A stretch of DNA of 64,000 bases from NCBI GenBank assembly GCA_046346965.1, contig JAXMHB010000020.1, forward strand, positions 1 to 64,000, written 5' to 3'. Below, piece after piece: positions 1-7,468 of this stretch; positions within the stretch are counted from its first letter, which is position 1, and each line of letters starts with the position of its first letter. A program made the position numbers and the translations under genes. The notes below the pieces were generated by a model. It had not been told where the DNA came from and searched no databases. It saw nothing but the letters and a program-made list of their open reading frames with translations. Origin of the DNA: JAXMHB01 sp046346965 (lineage in GTDB: Bacteria; Pseudomonadota; Gammaproteobacteria; Xanthomonadales; SZUA-5).

Positions 1-1
1 C

Positions 2-67
2 CGCGACGTGAACTCCAGCTTCGTGCTGGGGACGGTGAAGGCGGATCGGGGGGTGGCGGTGGGGTGA
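2..67 (+). CDS. C-terminal end of an unidentified protein (partial)
   Basis: An open frame enters from the left edge and ends at a TGA at 65-67, giving about 21 residues that include NSSFVLGTVKADRG. The composition is protein-like and the frame is open from base 2, so this is probably the tail of a gene that begins outside the window. The fragment is too short to assign a family. A chance open frame cannot be excluded. Confidence 0.35.
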   Translation, partial: RDVNSSFVLGTVKADRGVAVG

Positions 68-70
68 GGT

Positions 71-100
71 GGGAAAAGGGAATGGGGAAAAGGGAAAGGG
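71..100 (+). other. G-rich tract with potential to form a G-quadruplex
   Basis: Five runs of three or four G are separated by 3-4 A/T bases within 30 bp, which meets the usual sequence rule for an intramolecular G-quadruplex. It lies just after the stop of the partial gene at the left edge and before the inverted-repeat element at 133. Folding and any role are inference. Confidence 0.4.
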
Positions 101-132
101 AAGAGCGGCTTGGGGCGAGGGTGGGAGCCAGA

Positions 133-247
133 GTAGGATGCCGGTGAGCCTGCGAACCGCATCGATAGCGGCAAAGGGCCGATTCGCGCGAATGCGATTG
201 AACGATGCATCCACAATCGATGCGGTTCGTTCCTCATCGCATCCTAC
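133..247. repeat. MITE-like inverted-repeat element, copy 1
   Basis: The element is about 115 bp. Its ends are imperfect inverted repeats of roughly 32-34 bp: the left end reads GTAGGATGCCGGTGAG...GAACCGCATCGAT, and the right end reads ATCGATGCGG...GCATCCTAC, the reverse complement with a few mismatches. A second copy lies at 3233-3345. The right end supplies the TAG that stops the truncated transposase at 244, so the element sits exactly at that gene's break. It has no coding capacity. It could be a miniature transposable element or a large REP/BIME-type palindrome. Confidence 0.75.
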
Positions 248-750
248 GCGGGCTGGTGCATCTCCGGATCACGCTCGCCGCCGGCATTCTTTGTCGAACT
301 CGGCGCCGGAATGATCGTCGCATCGACGATCCTTCCACGGCGCAGCAACAGGCCTTTCCGGCCCAAATCGATGTTCAATACGTCAACGACCTTGGCGCCA
401 AGGTCACGCATTTCCAGCAGGTGCCGAAAGTTCAGCAGCGTGGTCTCGTCCGGAATCGCCGCCACGCGCAAGCGCGTAAACTGCAGCAGCGGCGTGATCT
501 CGTACAACGCCCCTTCCATCGCCGGATCTGACGAGCCGAACCAGTTCGGCATCAAGTGGATGCCCAGCATCGTCGCCAACGCATACGGCCGACTGCCACC
601 GCCCGCCTTCGGGTAGTGTAGCTCAATCAAGGACTCCAACTGAGACCAAGGATCTACCCGGTCAATCTCGCCCAAGAACTCCTCCCGACGAGTACGCCTG
701 CGCGCGCACTCGGCATCCCCAAAGCTCAACTTGTCCCTGACGCCACCCAT
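244..750 (-). pseudogene. Truncated IS5-type transposase (N-terminal half)
   Basis: The 168 codons match the N-terminal half of IS5/IS1182-type DDE transposases. The DUF772 (InsH N-terminal) region has RREEFLGEIDRVDPW and LIELHYPKAG, then PDETTLLNFRHLLE, and then the first catalytic aspartate in IVDATIIPAPSSTKNA. Full-length relatives are about 320-330 residues; this frame stops directly after DPEMHQ, so the second aspartate and the glutamate of the DDE triad are missing. The stop lies inside the inverted-repeat element at 133-247. No remainder of the gene is visible on the other side, so sequence was also lost. It should be inactive. Confidence 0.85.
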
Positions 751-824
751 CCGCTGGTGCTACGATCATACCGCACGTGCGAGAACTTGATCAGACTTTT
801 CTTAGCTTTCTGTAGGAGACAGAA

Positions 825-1157
825 ATGAAGTACGCTCGCCTAGTTGCGACCCACGATGATGAGCCAAGCGAGACACTCGTTGTAGTTGGTCAATTTAACT
901 ACGATGATTGGCTCGTGCCGAAGCAAGAGGCGTTCGGCTATGTTAAAGATTTGGAAATGGACGGAAACCTTTACCGCTATCCTTTTATATTGGAACCAGA
1001 CACTGGCAAGACAGCAACGCTGAATTGGGGAGGCTTTGACGACACGCTAACGTTGGTTGATTTACTAAATCGGAGGTTGGCTAAAGGAGAGAAGATCGTC
1101 AGAACGGAAGGCGGAGAAAGGTATTCCTACACCATCATTTCAATGCATCTCTATTGA
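825..1157 (+). CDS. Hypothetical protein, 110 aa
   Basis: The 110-residue acidic protein begins MKYARLVATHDDEPSET and has no signal peptide, membrane segment or motif I recognise. A good ribosome site (AGGAGA, about 813-818) supports the ATG at 825. Base composition is clearly A+T-richer than the flanking core genes and rare-looking codons are common, which suggests horizontal acquisition. The next small gene starts 16 bp downstream with its own GGAGG site, so the two probably form a transcript. A cargo pair of a mobile element or an unknown toxin-antitoxin/immunity pair is possible, but nothing in the sequence decides this. Confidence 0.7.
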   Translation: MKYARLVATHDDEPSETLVVVGQFNYDDWLVPKQEAFGYVKDLEMDGNLYRYPFILEPDTGKTATLNWGGFDDTLTLVDLLNRRLAKGEKIVRTEGGERYSYTIISMHLY

Positions 1158-1173
1158 TCCTCACGGAGGCTAC

Positions 1174-1371
1174 GTGGCTACCAATTCCTTTCGCCCACGC
1201 AAATACGAAGACCACGAGATTGTAGACGATCAAAACAAAGTTGTCGGACATGTTCGTGTGAAGCCGAGCGGAATCCTGTGGTCCCCGAAAAATGGGAAAG
1301 ACTGGTATGGGATTTCGCTCGCGGAATTCGCAGCATATTTGGAAACGAACGGAAAGAAGCAAAAGAAATAG
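1174..1371 (+). CDS. Hypothetical protein, 65 aa
   Basis: This small basic protein starts with GTG, eight to nine bases after a strong GGAGG site (1165-1169). It ends in a lysine-rich tail (NGKKQKK). It is hydrophilic, without signal peptide or membrane segment, and reads as one compact domain containing HVRVKPSGILWSPKNG and WYGISLAEFAAYLE. I do not recognise the family. It follows the 110-aa gene closely, shares its A+T-rich composition, and is followed by a GC-rich hairpin at 1407, so the pair looks like a small foreign operon. Confidence 0.65.
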   Translation: MATNSFRPRKYEDHEIVDDQNKVVGHVRVKPSGILWSPKNGKDWYGISLAEFAAYLETNGKKQKK

Positions 1372-1406
1372 CCGCTGCTTCCCCGAGAGAGTAACCAACA
1401 AGAAGA

Positions 1407-1426
1407 GGCCGCGCAAAGCCGCGGCC
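1407..1426 (+). terminator. GC-rich hairpin after the small operon
   Basis: GGCCGCG and CGCGGCC form a perfect 7-bp stem around a 6-base loop, 36 bp after the stop of the 65-aa gene. No T-run follows, so termination would be weak or factor-dependent. From here to 1623 I see no gene. Confidence 0.4.
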
Positions 1427-1623
1427 CTCGGAGCGCGTCACCCGGTGATAGAGGCCGTGCTCGCCTTCGCCAACGTTGCGGGCGCGGGCTTGATCTATGT
1501 AGGAATGGTGGCGTCCGAGCGGCGCTGTATGCCGGATTTCGTCGCGACGTTGTGTGAGATTTTTCATACAGAATGACACGTGCCCCAGTTTGTCCATAGT
1601 TTCCTTGAGTTGGAACTGCGCCC

Positions 1624-2568
1624 GTGCAAAAGGTAGTATTTTTTGCTCATTTTCCGTTTGATTTCAGGCTTTGCAGGCCTGTTTCGCTCGGATATGGGGT
1701 GGATCTTGTAGATGCCTCGCCCCCGCGTTCCTTGTTGGATCACAGGTTGGAAGTCTTGGTCGTCCCGGAGGACGCAGCGGGTACCGGACAGGTACATGTC
1801 TGCATGCAAGCCGAAATCACGGGGGCTAAAGTCAACGCGGACAATCGCCTCTGGAGGGCCCTATCATCAATTCAGCTTGCGGGCAGACTGCACTGGAGAG
1901 CGACCGGAGCGGTGACTGTAGACATGGTGGGCTTACGCATTGTAGATGCGCAGATCTTCCGCTCGGAGACTGCTGGAGTCGGGCGGGAAATCGCATTCAC
2001 CGAGAGCGAATGGAGAGATATACGGACTATTCACATCCGAGTTGCGCGCTTGGGAGGGAAAGGGCTAGAGAGGGTGAGATCTGGGTTCACTTTATGGAGC
2101 CAAATAGCGTGTGGCGCGTGTAGTTCTTGGCAACTTGCTCTGATCGGACTCATCGCCTGCTTGGAGTGCTTTTTCCCACAACCCAAGAACCCGAAATATG
2201 ACTCGCACAAGTACGGGTCTCGTCTGTCCGTTCGCGTGCAGCACTTTCTAGCCGGCAATGGGTTCACAAATGCAATGCGCATAAGGCTAAATCGGGTCTA
2301 TGATCGTTATCGAAATTCAATTGCGCATGGGGTTCATGATCCATTTCGTCAAGGACTCAAAGTCAGCCGGCGAGCGGACTTTGAGTTTATCTTTGAAGCA
2401 GCCAGGCTTGTGATTCTCGGCATACTGGGGTTTTCCAACGCTGATCTGCGAAGATTGCTTCCTCTCGATGCAGGATGGGACGCTACTCAGCAAGGTATCG
2501 ACAGGCTTGGGAAAGCGCCCCAGGCACTTCTTAAGAACCGAACCTTTGGAAAGTACTCTGGGGCCTGA
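1624..2568 (+). CDS. HEPN-domain protein, possible RNase effector
   Basis: This 314-residue protein is read from a GTG with only a weak upstream ribosome site, so the true start may be internal. The C-terminal part (about 165-285) is helical and carries RNSIAH (R230-x4-H235), the R-x4-6-H signature of HEPN ribonucleases, preceded by a helix containing ECFFPQ and VRVQHFLAG, as in ApeA-like HEPN proteins. HEPN proteins act as tRNA/mRNA-cleaving toxins or abortive-infection effectors; activity here is inference. The N-terminal 150 residues look beta-rich and are unassigned. Composition is A+T-richer than the genome core. It is followed directly by the repeat array at 2592. No MNT-type antitoxin partner is visible nearby. 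Confidence 0.6.
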   Translation: MQKVVFFAHFPFDFRLCRPVSLGYGVDLVDASPPRSLLDHRLEVLVVPEDAAGTGQVHVCMQAEITGAKVNADNRLWRALSSIQLAGRLHWRATGAVTVDMVGLRIVDAQIFRSETAGVGREIAFTESEWRDIRTIHIRVARLGGKGLERVRSGFTLWSQIACGACSSWQLALIGLIACLECFFPQPKNPKYDSHKYGSRLSVRVQHFLAGNGFTNAMRIRLNRVYDRYRNSIAHGVHDPFRQGLKVSRRADFEFIFEAARLVILGILGFSNADLRRLLPLDAGWDATQQGIDRLGKAPQALLKNRTFGKYSGA

Positions 2569-2591
2569 CGAACAACCTGAGAACACCACGT

Positions 2592-3045
2592 GGACACGCA
2601 AGGTTTGCCAGCATGCCGAACTGAGCCCGAGGGACGATCCAGGGGGACGATCCAGGACACGCAAGATTTGCCAATGAGCCTGATCGATCGAGGACACGCA
2701 AGATTTGCCAATGAGCCTGATCGATCGAGGACACGCAAGATTTGCCGGCGTGATCGAGGGCGTGATCGAGGACACGCAAGATTTGCCGATGCGCCTGACT
2801 GAGGGCCGTTCTTTGCTCGCGCTTCGCCGAATGCTCGCCACCCTGGCGCCGTTTTGCAGGCAAGACGCCAACGCCCCCAGGCGCCCGCGGCGCCTCAGGC
2901 TGATCTAGGACACGCAAGATTTGCCAATGCGCCTGACTGAAGGCCGTTCTTTGCTGGCGCTCCGCCGAATGCTCGCCGCCTTGGCACCGTTTTGCAGGCA
3001 AGACGCCAACGCCCCCAGGCGCCCGCGGCGCCTAAAATGACTCGC
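2592..3045. repeat. Irregular direct-repeat array
   Basis: Six copies of GGACACGCAAGATTTGCC (the first has GGT for GAT) start at 2592, 2655, 2692, 2729, 2770 and 2908. Spacings are 63, 37, 37, 41 and 138 bp. Units at 2655 and 2692 share an identical 19-bp filler with two GATC sites. Units at 2770 and 2908 are long ~138-bp units that are near-copies of each other, each with a GC-rich tail containing CCAGGCGCCCGCGGCGCC. The core holds a GCAA-GAT-TTGC dyad. No gene is supported here: all six frames mainly encode repeats of the same short peptides. Confidence 0.8.
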
Positions 3046-3053
3046 TGAACCAA

Positions 3054-3232
3054 TCAGCTCAGTTTTTCGAGCCAGCGGGCATAGCCGATGCCCTTCATCC
3101 ACGCTTGCCCGATGGCTTGCGCTGTCTCCATGATCGCCTCGGCGCCGCCGACGATGCGCCAGTAGGCCGAGCCGACGCCCTTCACTTGTCCGGCCCAGTG
3201 GCTGGCATCCAATCCCAGCCGGCGCAGCCCGA
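3054..3232 (-). pseudogene. C-terminal remnant of an unidentified gene
   Basis: About 59 residues have protein-like composition (GLDASHWAGQVKGVGSAYW ... QAIGQAWMKGIGYARWLEKL, stop) and end at 3054. Upstream, the frame runs straight into the inverted-repeat element at 3233-3345 and has no start of its own, so the gene's 5' part has been replaced by the element. I do not recognise the family; a transposase or another mobile-element protein is possible from the context. Confidence 0.45.
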
Positions 3233-3345
3233 GTAGGATACGGTGAGCCTGCGAACCGCATCGATAGCAAAGTAATGCGAAATCGCACGAATCCATTCAA
3301 CGAGGTATCCAAAATCGATGCGGTTGGTTCCTCACCGCGTCGTAC
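3233..3345. repeat. MITE-like inverted-repeat element, copy 2
   Basis: The element is about 113 bp. It has the same ends as 133-247 (GTAGGATACGGTGAG...GAACCGCATCGAT left; AATCGATGCGG...CTCACCGCG right) and a similar but diverged centre. It lies at the broken 5' end of the gene fragment 3054-3232. Both copies run in the same orientation. Two copies with conserved ends at two gene breakpoints support mobility. Confidence 0.75.
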
Positions 3346-3393
3346 TTGCGCTGTGGCAATGTCGGAACGCCGCACGTCCCAGCCGCAGGAGCC

Positions 3394-3420
3394 TGGATTC
3401 CCGCTTTCGCGGGAATGACG
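3394..3420 (+). repeat. REP-type hairpin, TGGATTCCCGC family, copy 1
   Basis: TGGATTCCCGCTTTCGCGGG followed by AATGACG. The core TCCCGC-TTTC-GCGGGA folds into a short hairpin. Three further copies in the same orientation are at 5035, 8983 and 9070, all between genes. Confidence 0.8.
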
Positions 3421-3602
3421 GCTTGGCGGCGTTGGGCTGGCCGCATCCTACCCGCACTGGTTCCCCGGCCATCGACGTCGCTGCGGAACTTCCCTTCCCT
3501 CTCGGCAGTCGTCCTCTTGCGCGATCAACGATCAACGTGATCTCGCCTTTGCGCTCGCCAAGCCTGGCGGGTCACCGAGGACCTTGGCTCAAGGAGCCAC
3601 TC

Positions 3603-4022
3603 ATGCCGTCATCCAAGCTCATCACCCTGCTGCTGATTGTGTCCGCATCACTCAACTGCGCGCACGCAGCGCAAGATCCGGCGGCCCCGACCACGCAGGC
3701 CTCGCTCAACAGCGCGCCGGACGAGGCACGCATCGCCAGCGACCTTGAGACCACCAGCCTCTGGACCCTGGCAAGCACGCGGAGCGCTGACTCCCAGGCT
3801 GACTACACAAGCATCCGTAGCTCGCTCCGCACGGGGGACATACTCGAGTTCCGCGTGACCTCGATCTACGACGCCGCTGTGGAGGGACAGCCGCAGAGGG
3901 AAGTGGACTCGACGGTCAGCTATCAGATGACAGGCGACCGCTGGACCCTGCGCGAGGTCAAGGTGACGGACACCCGCGAAACCCAGCCCTCCGGTTCTGA
4001 TGGCGCCACGGAACGCTGCTGA
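3603..4022 (+). CDS. Secreted hypothetical protein, 139 aa
   Basis: The start is the ATG at 3603, six bases after AAGGAG (3591-3596). It gives an N-terminal signal peptide (MPSSKLITLLLIVSASLNCAHA, cleavage likely after AHA). An in-frame extension upstream only encodes REP sequence and is rejected. The mature ~117 residues are acidic with a predicted beta segment (GDILEFRVTSIYDAAVEGQP ... STVSYQMTGDRWTLREVKV). No family is recognised. An unusually good hairpin at 4061 marks the end of the transcript. A periplasmic or extracellular location is inferred from the signal peptide. Confidence 0.7.
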   Translation: MPSSKLITLLLIVSASLNCAHAAQDPAAPTTQASLNSAPDEARIASDLETTSLWTLASTRSADSQADYTSIRSSLRTGDILEFRVTSIYDAAVEGQPQREVDSTVSYQMTGDRWTLREVKVTDTRETQPSGSDGATERC

Positions 4023-4060
4023 GTCGCAGCCGCCGGCGACACCAAAACCGGCAGTGAGAC

Positions 4061-4098
4061 CGCAGTCGCCCTGCGCCAACCGGGGCGACTGCGCTTTG
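4061..4098 (+). terminator. Strong intrinsic hairpin
   Basis: CGCAGTCGCCC (4061-4071) pairs perfectly with GGGCGACTGCG (4083-4093), an 11-bp stem with an 11-base loop, followed by CTTTGCT. It lies 39 bp after the secreted-protein stop and before the converging vapC gene. Confidence 0.7.
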
Positions 4099-4236
4099 CT
4101 GATTCACGCCGAGCGGCCGAAACCGCGCGGATGGATCACGGCTTGGTCATTGACCTCGGCGAGCGGGTTCCGGAACTTCCGCTACTTTCGGCCGTCGTTG
4201 CGTGTCCCGAATTCCGCCTGCCCGATGTCGCCCTGA

Positions 4237-4632
4237 TCAAAGCGACCGCGCTGCATGCCCCTCGGCTGTTAACAGCGCGACGGCCTTCTGATCGAAGGAG
4301 ACAAAGGTGTCGCCGCCTAGCCATCGCCCTTCGAGTGCGATCACGCCATTGGCGAAGTCGCCGCCCGCCATCAGCACGGCCAGACCCGCCTCGACCGCCG
4401 GCCTGTTGACCAGGACATTTCGGGTGTCCAGCAACTGGCCGATGGCGGCTGCAATGTCGGCTCGGGATACCTCATAGGAACGGCGCAAGACCCACACCAG
4501 TTCGCAAAGTGCATGGACACTGATGGCAACCACCTCAGCCTGCGCCATCGCTTCTATCGCAGCTTTGCATTGCCTGGCGTCATCGCCGACGATGGCTCGC
4601 ACGAGGACGTTGGTATCGACGGCGATCTTCAT
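4237..4632 (-). CDS. vapC: PIN-domain toxin, VapC family
   Basis: This 131-residue PIN-domain protein is the usual VapC size. The acidic metal-binding residues are in place: D6 (VDTNVLVR), E44 (CELVWVLRRSYEVSR), D92 (GGDFANGVIA) and D114 (FVSFDQKAV). VapC toxins are Mg2+-dependent endoribonucleases that cut tRNA or rRNA when freed from the antitoxin. The gene starts two bases after the stop of the AbrB-type antitoxin gene, so the two are translationally linked. The ALCELVWVL/YEVSR pattern is typical of the AbrB-partnered VapC subgroup. The target RNA cannot be read from the sequence. Confidence 0.9.
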   Translation of the reverse strand: MKIAVDTNVLVRAIVGDDARQCKAAIEAMAQAEVVAISVHALCELVWVLRRSYEVSRADIAAAIGQLLDTRNVLVNRPAVEAGLAVLMAGGDFANGVIALEGRWLGGDTFVSFDQKAVALLTAEGHAARSL

Positions 4633-4634
4633 CT

Positions 4635-4901
4635 CTACACGGAACCCGCCGCCGCACTCGCGTCGGCGATCGCTTCATCGATTTCCTCAATACTCAATAC
4701 CTTGCCGTTGGTCTTGCCCTTCAGGAAGCCAGCCAATGCATCGAACGATCCCTGCTGCTCGGCTGCCCGCAACTGAGCGCGGCCATCGGGCAGCAATTCC
4801 AGTTCGATCCTGTCGCCCGGCCTGATGCCCAGATGCTGCAGCACGTCCTTGCGAAACGTGACTTGTCCCTTGGAGGTGACGTCAACCGGGTCATGGATCA
4901 C
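4635..4901 (-). CDS. vapB: AbrB/SpoVT-type antitoxin, VapB family
   Basis: The 88-residue antitoxin is read from a GTG at 4901 (VIHDPVDVTSKGQVTFRKDV). A longer frame to 5195 exists, but its extra part translates a REP repeat and arginine-rich noise, so the short start fits the family better. Residues 5-50 form the swapped-hairpin AbrB DNA-binding fold (VTSKGQVTFRKDVLQHLGI, then GDRIELELLPDG). The C-terminal helices (FDALAGFLKGK ... SIEEIDEAIADA) would occupy the VapC active-site groove. The protein should repress its own operon. Confidence 0.85.
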   Translation of the reverse strand: MIHDPVDVTSKGQVTFRKDVLQHLGIRPGDRIELELLPDGRAQLRAAEQQGSFDALAGFLKGKTNGKVLSIEEIDEAIADASAAAGSV

Positions 4902-5034
4902 TTGGCGGAGTTTGCGTGAAACTGGAGCGTAAGGCACATTCGCATTACGTGTCCAGTCCGAGCTCTTGCTGGGATAGAGGCGTCCACGGGCCGACCATGG
5001 GCTCAGCACGTCCTGCGTCCCGGACCCAGCAGTC

Positions 5035-5061
5035 TGGATTCCCGCTTTCGCGGGAATGACG
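5035..5061 (+). repeat. REP-type hairpin, TGGATTCCCGC family, copy 2
   Basis: Identical core to the copy at 3394 (TGGATTCCCGC-TTTCGCGGG-AATGACG). It lies between the vapBC promoter side and the baeS start, in a divergent intergenic region. Confidence 0.8.
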
Positions 5062-5160
5062 GCGTGTCTACCCGCACGGCAGCCCGCCCTTCGCTGGTTG
5101 CTGCTGCGCGGATTGTGATCTAGCGTGCGCGGGGTCTTCCGGTGAGGCGCGGGCACGCGG

Positions 5161-6555
5161 GTGAGATTCACGATCGCCCTGCGCCTCTTTGTCACCGTCT
5201 CGCTCGCCTTTGTGGCGGTGGCCGTGGTCGGGGTGGCGGCGGTGCGCTGGCGTTTGTTCGACGCGCCGCCGGCGGCTGTCGCTGCGCACGAGGAGGCGCG
5301 CCTGGATGCGTTGGCGCGGACGCTGGCACTGCGCTACGCAGACCATCAGGATTGGTCCTTTCTGCCGGCGGCAGCGGCGGCCCGGAATGCCTGGTTGCGG
5401 ATGCTTGCGCAGACCACGGCGCCGGGCGCGGACGCGGCGGCGCCCAATTTCGAGCACCGCGTTGGTTTGCTCGATGGCGATCTGCGCCCGCTGGCGGGTG
5501 CGCTGGCGCACCCGGCCATGGTGGCGTTTGCTTCCATCGACCGCGTGCGGCGACCGGTGATCGTGGCGGGCGCCACGGTGGGCTACGTGGTGCTGATCAA
5601 GGCCAGTGATCCCGAACGTGCACTGGCGCTGGCCTTCCTCGTCGATCAGCAGGGCAATCTGGCGCTGATCGCGGCCCTCGCGCTCGGCGCCAGCGCGCTC
5701 GCGGCCTTGCTGCTGGCTTGGGGCTTCCGACGGCCGATCCGACAGCTGGTCGCCGGCGCGCGGCAGTGGCAGGCGGCGAATTTTGCGCTGCGCCTGGATG
5801 CCGGTCGCAGCGATGAACTGGGCGAGTTGGCGCGCGCGTTCAACGCGATGGCCGCCGCGCTGGAGGCCGCCGAGCGCTCGCGCCGGCAGTGGGTCGCCGA
5901 CACCTCGCACGAATTGCGCACGCCACTGGCGGTGTTGCGCGCGCAGATCGAGGCACTCGAGTGCGGTGTACGCGCCGCCACCCCCGAGCACCTGGCCGTG
6001 CTGCACCGTCAGGTGCTGGCGCTGACGCAACTCGTCGATGATCTGAACGCATTGGCGCGCGCTGATGAGGGCCAACTGCTGCGCGACTGGAGCCCACACG
6101 CCCTGTGGCCCTTGCTTGCCGAGATCTGCGCGGCACACGCCGAGCGACTGGCGGGCGCGCGGCTCACCTGGAAATTGCGGCCGGCGCCGGCGCAGGCATG
6201 CGTGCGCGGCGACCGCGATCGTCTGGCCCAGATCATCAGCAATCTGCTGGAGAACTGCATACGCTACGTGCCGCCGGGCGGCCATGTGGAGATCAGCGGC
6301 CACGTCGCCAGCGACGGGCTGCAGGTGATCGTCGAGGACTCAGGACCGGGCGTGCCCGCCGAGCTGCTGCCGCGGCTGGGCGAACGCTTCTTCCGCGTCG
6401 AGCCCTCGCGTGATCGCGCGCATGGCGGCAGCGGATTGGGCCTGGCGCTCGCCACGCGCATTGCGCGTGCGCACGGCGGTCAGCTGCGTTTCAGCGCCTC
6501 GCCCTTGGGCGGACTGCGCGCCACGTTGACCTTGCCGGGGGATGCGGGGGCATGA
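5161..6555 (+). CDS. baeS: Sensor histidine kinase BaeS
   Basis: This is a 464-residue membrane sensor kinase of the envelope-stress BaeSR type. It has TM1 at ~8-28, a periplasmic sensor at ~30-165, TM2 at ~168-188, a HAMP domain at ~188-240 (GFRRPIRQLVAGARQWQ ... ELARAFNAMAAAL), then a HisKA domain with the phospho-accepting H250 in ADTSHELRTPLAVL. The ATPase has N-box NLLENCIRYVPPGG, G1 EDSGPGVP and G2 GGSGLGLALATR. The start is a GTG at 5161. Its stop overlaps the response-regulator ATG by four bases (ATGA). The cognate signal is unknown; in enterobacteria BaeS senses envelope stress and toxic compounds. Confidence 0.92.
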   Translation: MRFTIALRLFVTVSLAFVAVAVVGVAAVRWRLFDAPPAAVAAHEEARLDALARTLALRYADHQDWSFLPAAAAARNAWLRMLAQTTAPGADAAAPNFEHRVGLLDGDLRPLAGALAHPAMVAFASIDRVRRPVIVAGATVGYVVLIKASDPERALALAFLVDQQGNLALIAALALGASALAALLLAWGFRRPIRQLVAGARQWQAANFALRLDAGRSDELGELARAFNAMAAALEAAERSRRQWVADTSHELRTPLAVLRAQIEALECGVRAATPEHLAVLHRQVLALTQLVDDLNALARADEGQLLRDWSPHALWPLLAEICAAHAERLAGARLTWKLRPAPAQACVRGDRDRLAQIISNLLENCIRYVPPGGHVEISGHVASDGLQVIVEDSGPGVPAELLPRLGERFFRVEPSRDRAHGGSGLGLALATRIARAHGGQLRFSASPLGGLRATLTLPGDAGA

Positions 6556-7208
6556 CGGCGCGGATTCTGATTGTTGAAGACGAGCGCGATTTGGCCGGCC
6601 TGATCGCGGACTTCGTCATCGCTGCGGGCTACCAGGCACAGATCATCGACGATGGCGCGCGCGCCCTGACCGAGATTCGCCGGGCGGTGCCGGATCTGGT
6701 GGTGCTCGACATCCAGTTGCCCGGCCTCGATGGCACCGCGCTCTGCCAGGCGGTGCGCGGCTTTTCGGATGTGCCGATCATCATGGTCACCGCCCGCGTC
6801 ACCGAGATCGATCGCCTGCTCGGTCTGGCGCTCGGCGCCGACGACTATGTCTGCAAACCCTTCAGCCCACGCGAACTCGTCGCGCGCATCCAGGCGATCC
6901 TGCGCCGGCGGACCGTGCCTGCACGCGGGCTGAGCCTGGATCCCGCGACGCGCAGCGTGTACGTCCATGGCCATCGTGTAGACCTCACCCCCACAGAGTT
7001 TCAGTTGCTCGCCACCCTGTCCGCCCGTCCGGGCGTGATCTACACCCGTGCGCAACTGCTCGATCAGGTCCATCGCGACGCGCTCGATATCGCCGACCGC
7101 GCCATCGACACCCACATCAAGAACCTGCGCCGCAAGCTCGCCGCCGCGGCGCCAGAGGTCGAGATGATCGAGTCCGTGTACGGACTGGGCTATCGGTACG
7201 CGGGCTAG
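6552..7208 (+). CDS. baeR: OmpR-family response regulator BaeR
   Basis: This is a 218-residue two-domain regulator. The receiver domain (1-120) has the acid pocket E9/D10, phospho-acceptor D53 (VVLDIQLPG), T80 and K102 (YVCKPFSPREL). The winged-helix domain (~128-216) has DLTPTEFQLLATLSARPG and RAIDTHIKNLRRKL and ends with the family's YGLGYRYAG. The IDRLLGL...GADDYVCKP stretch closely matches BaeR. It overlaps baeS (ATGA), so it is one operon. It is expected to activate envelope-defence or efflux genes. No such pump gene is adjacent; the next gene is the S41 peptidase, 260 bp away. Confidence 0.93.
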   Translation: MTARILIVEDERDLAGLIADFVIAAGYQAQIIDDGARALTEIRRAVPDLVVLDIQLPGLDGTALCQAVRGFSDVPIIMVTARVTEIDRLLGLALGADDYVCKPFSPRELVARIQAILRRRTVPARGLSLDPATRSVYVHGHRVDLTPTEFQLLATLSARPGVIYTRAQLLDQVHRDALDIADRAIDTHIKNLRRKLAAAAPEVEMIESVYGLGYRYAG

Positions 7209-7468
7209 GGGCACGGGACCAGCAGCGCGGCGTTCAGCAGGATTTCGCCGGCACGGCACCGGTTCTGGTGCACCGCAACCCGTCGCGCGCAGGCGCCACA
7301 GAGCTGCCGCAGTGCACAGCCCCTGCCGCCTGCCCCGCTTCTACCGTCCAAACTCGCGGGTAGCCGCGACCCAGCAGCACCTGCCCGCGTACACACAATT
7401 TCCCCACATTTGCCTCGCAGCCTCGCGGTTGTCGGGTCCGCACGCGACCCTGAAGCGAGGAGCAAGTG

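Noticed and set aside
2592..3045. CRISPR array
   Set aside because: Spacing is irregular (37-138 bp) and the material between cores is itself repeated, so these are tandem/direct repeats, not spacers.
4902..5195. N-terminal extension of the AbrB antitoxin
   Set aside because: The extra residues are the translation of a REP hairpin and arginine-rich filler; the GTG at 4901 gives the normal family length.
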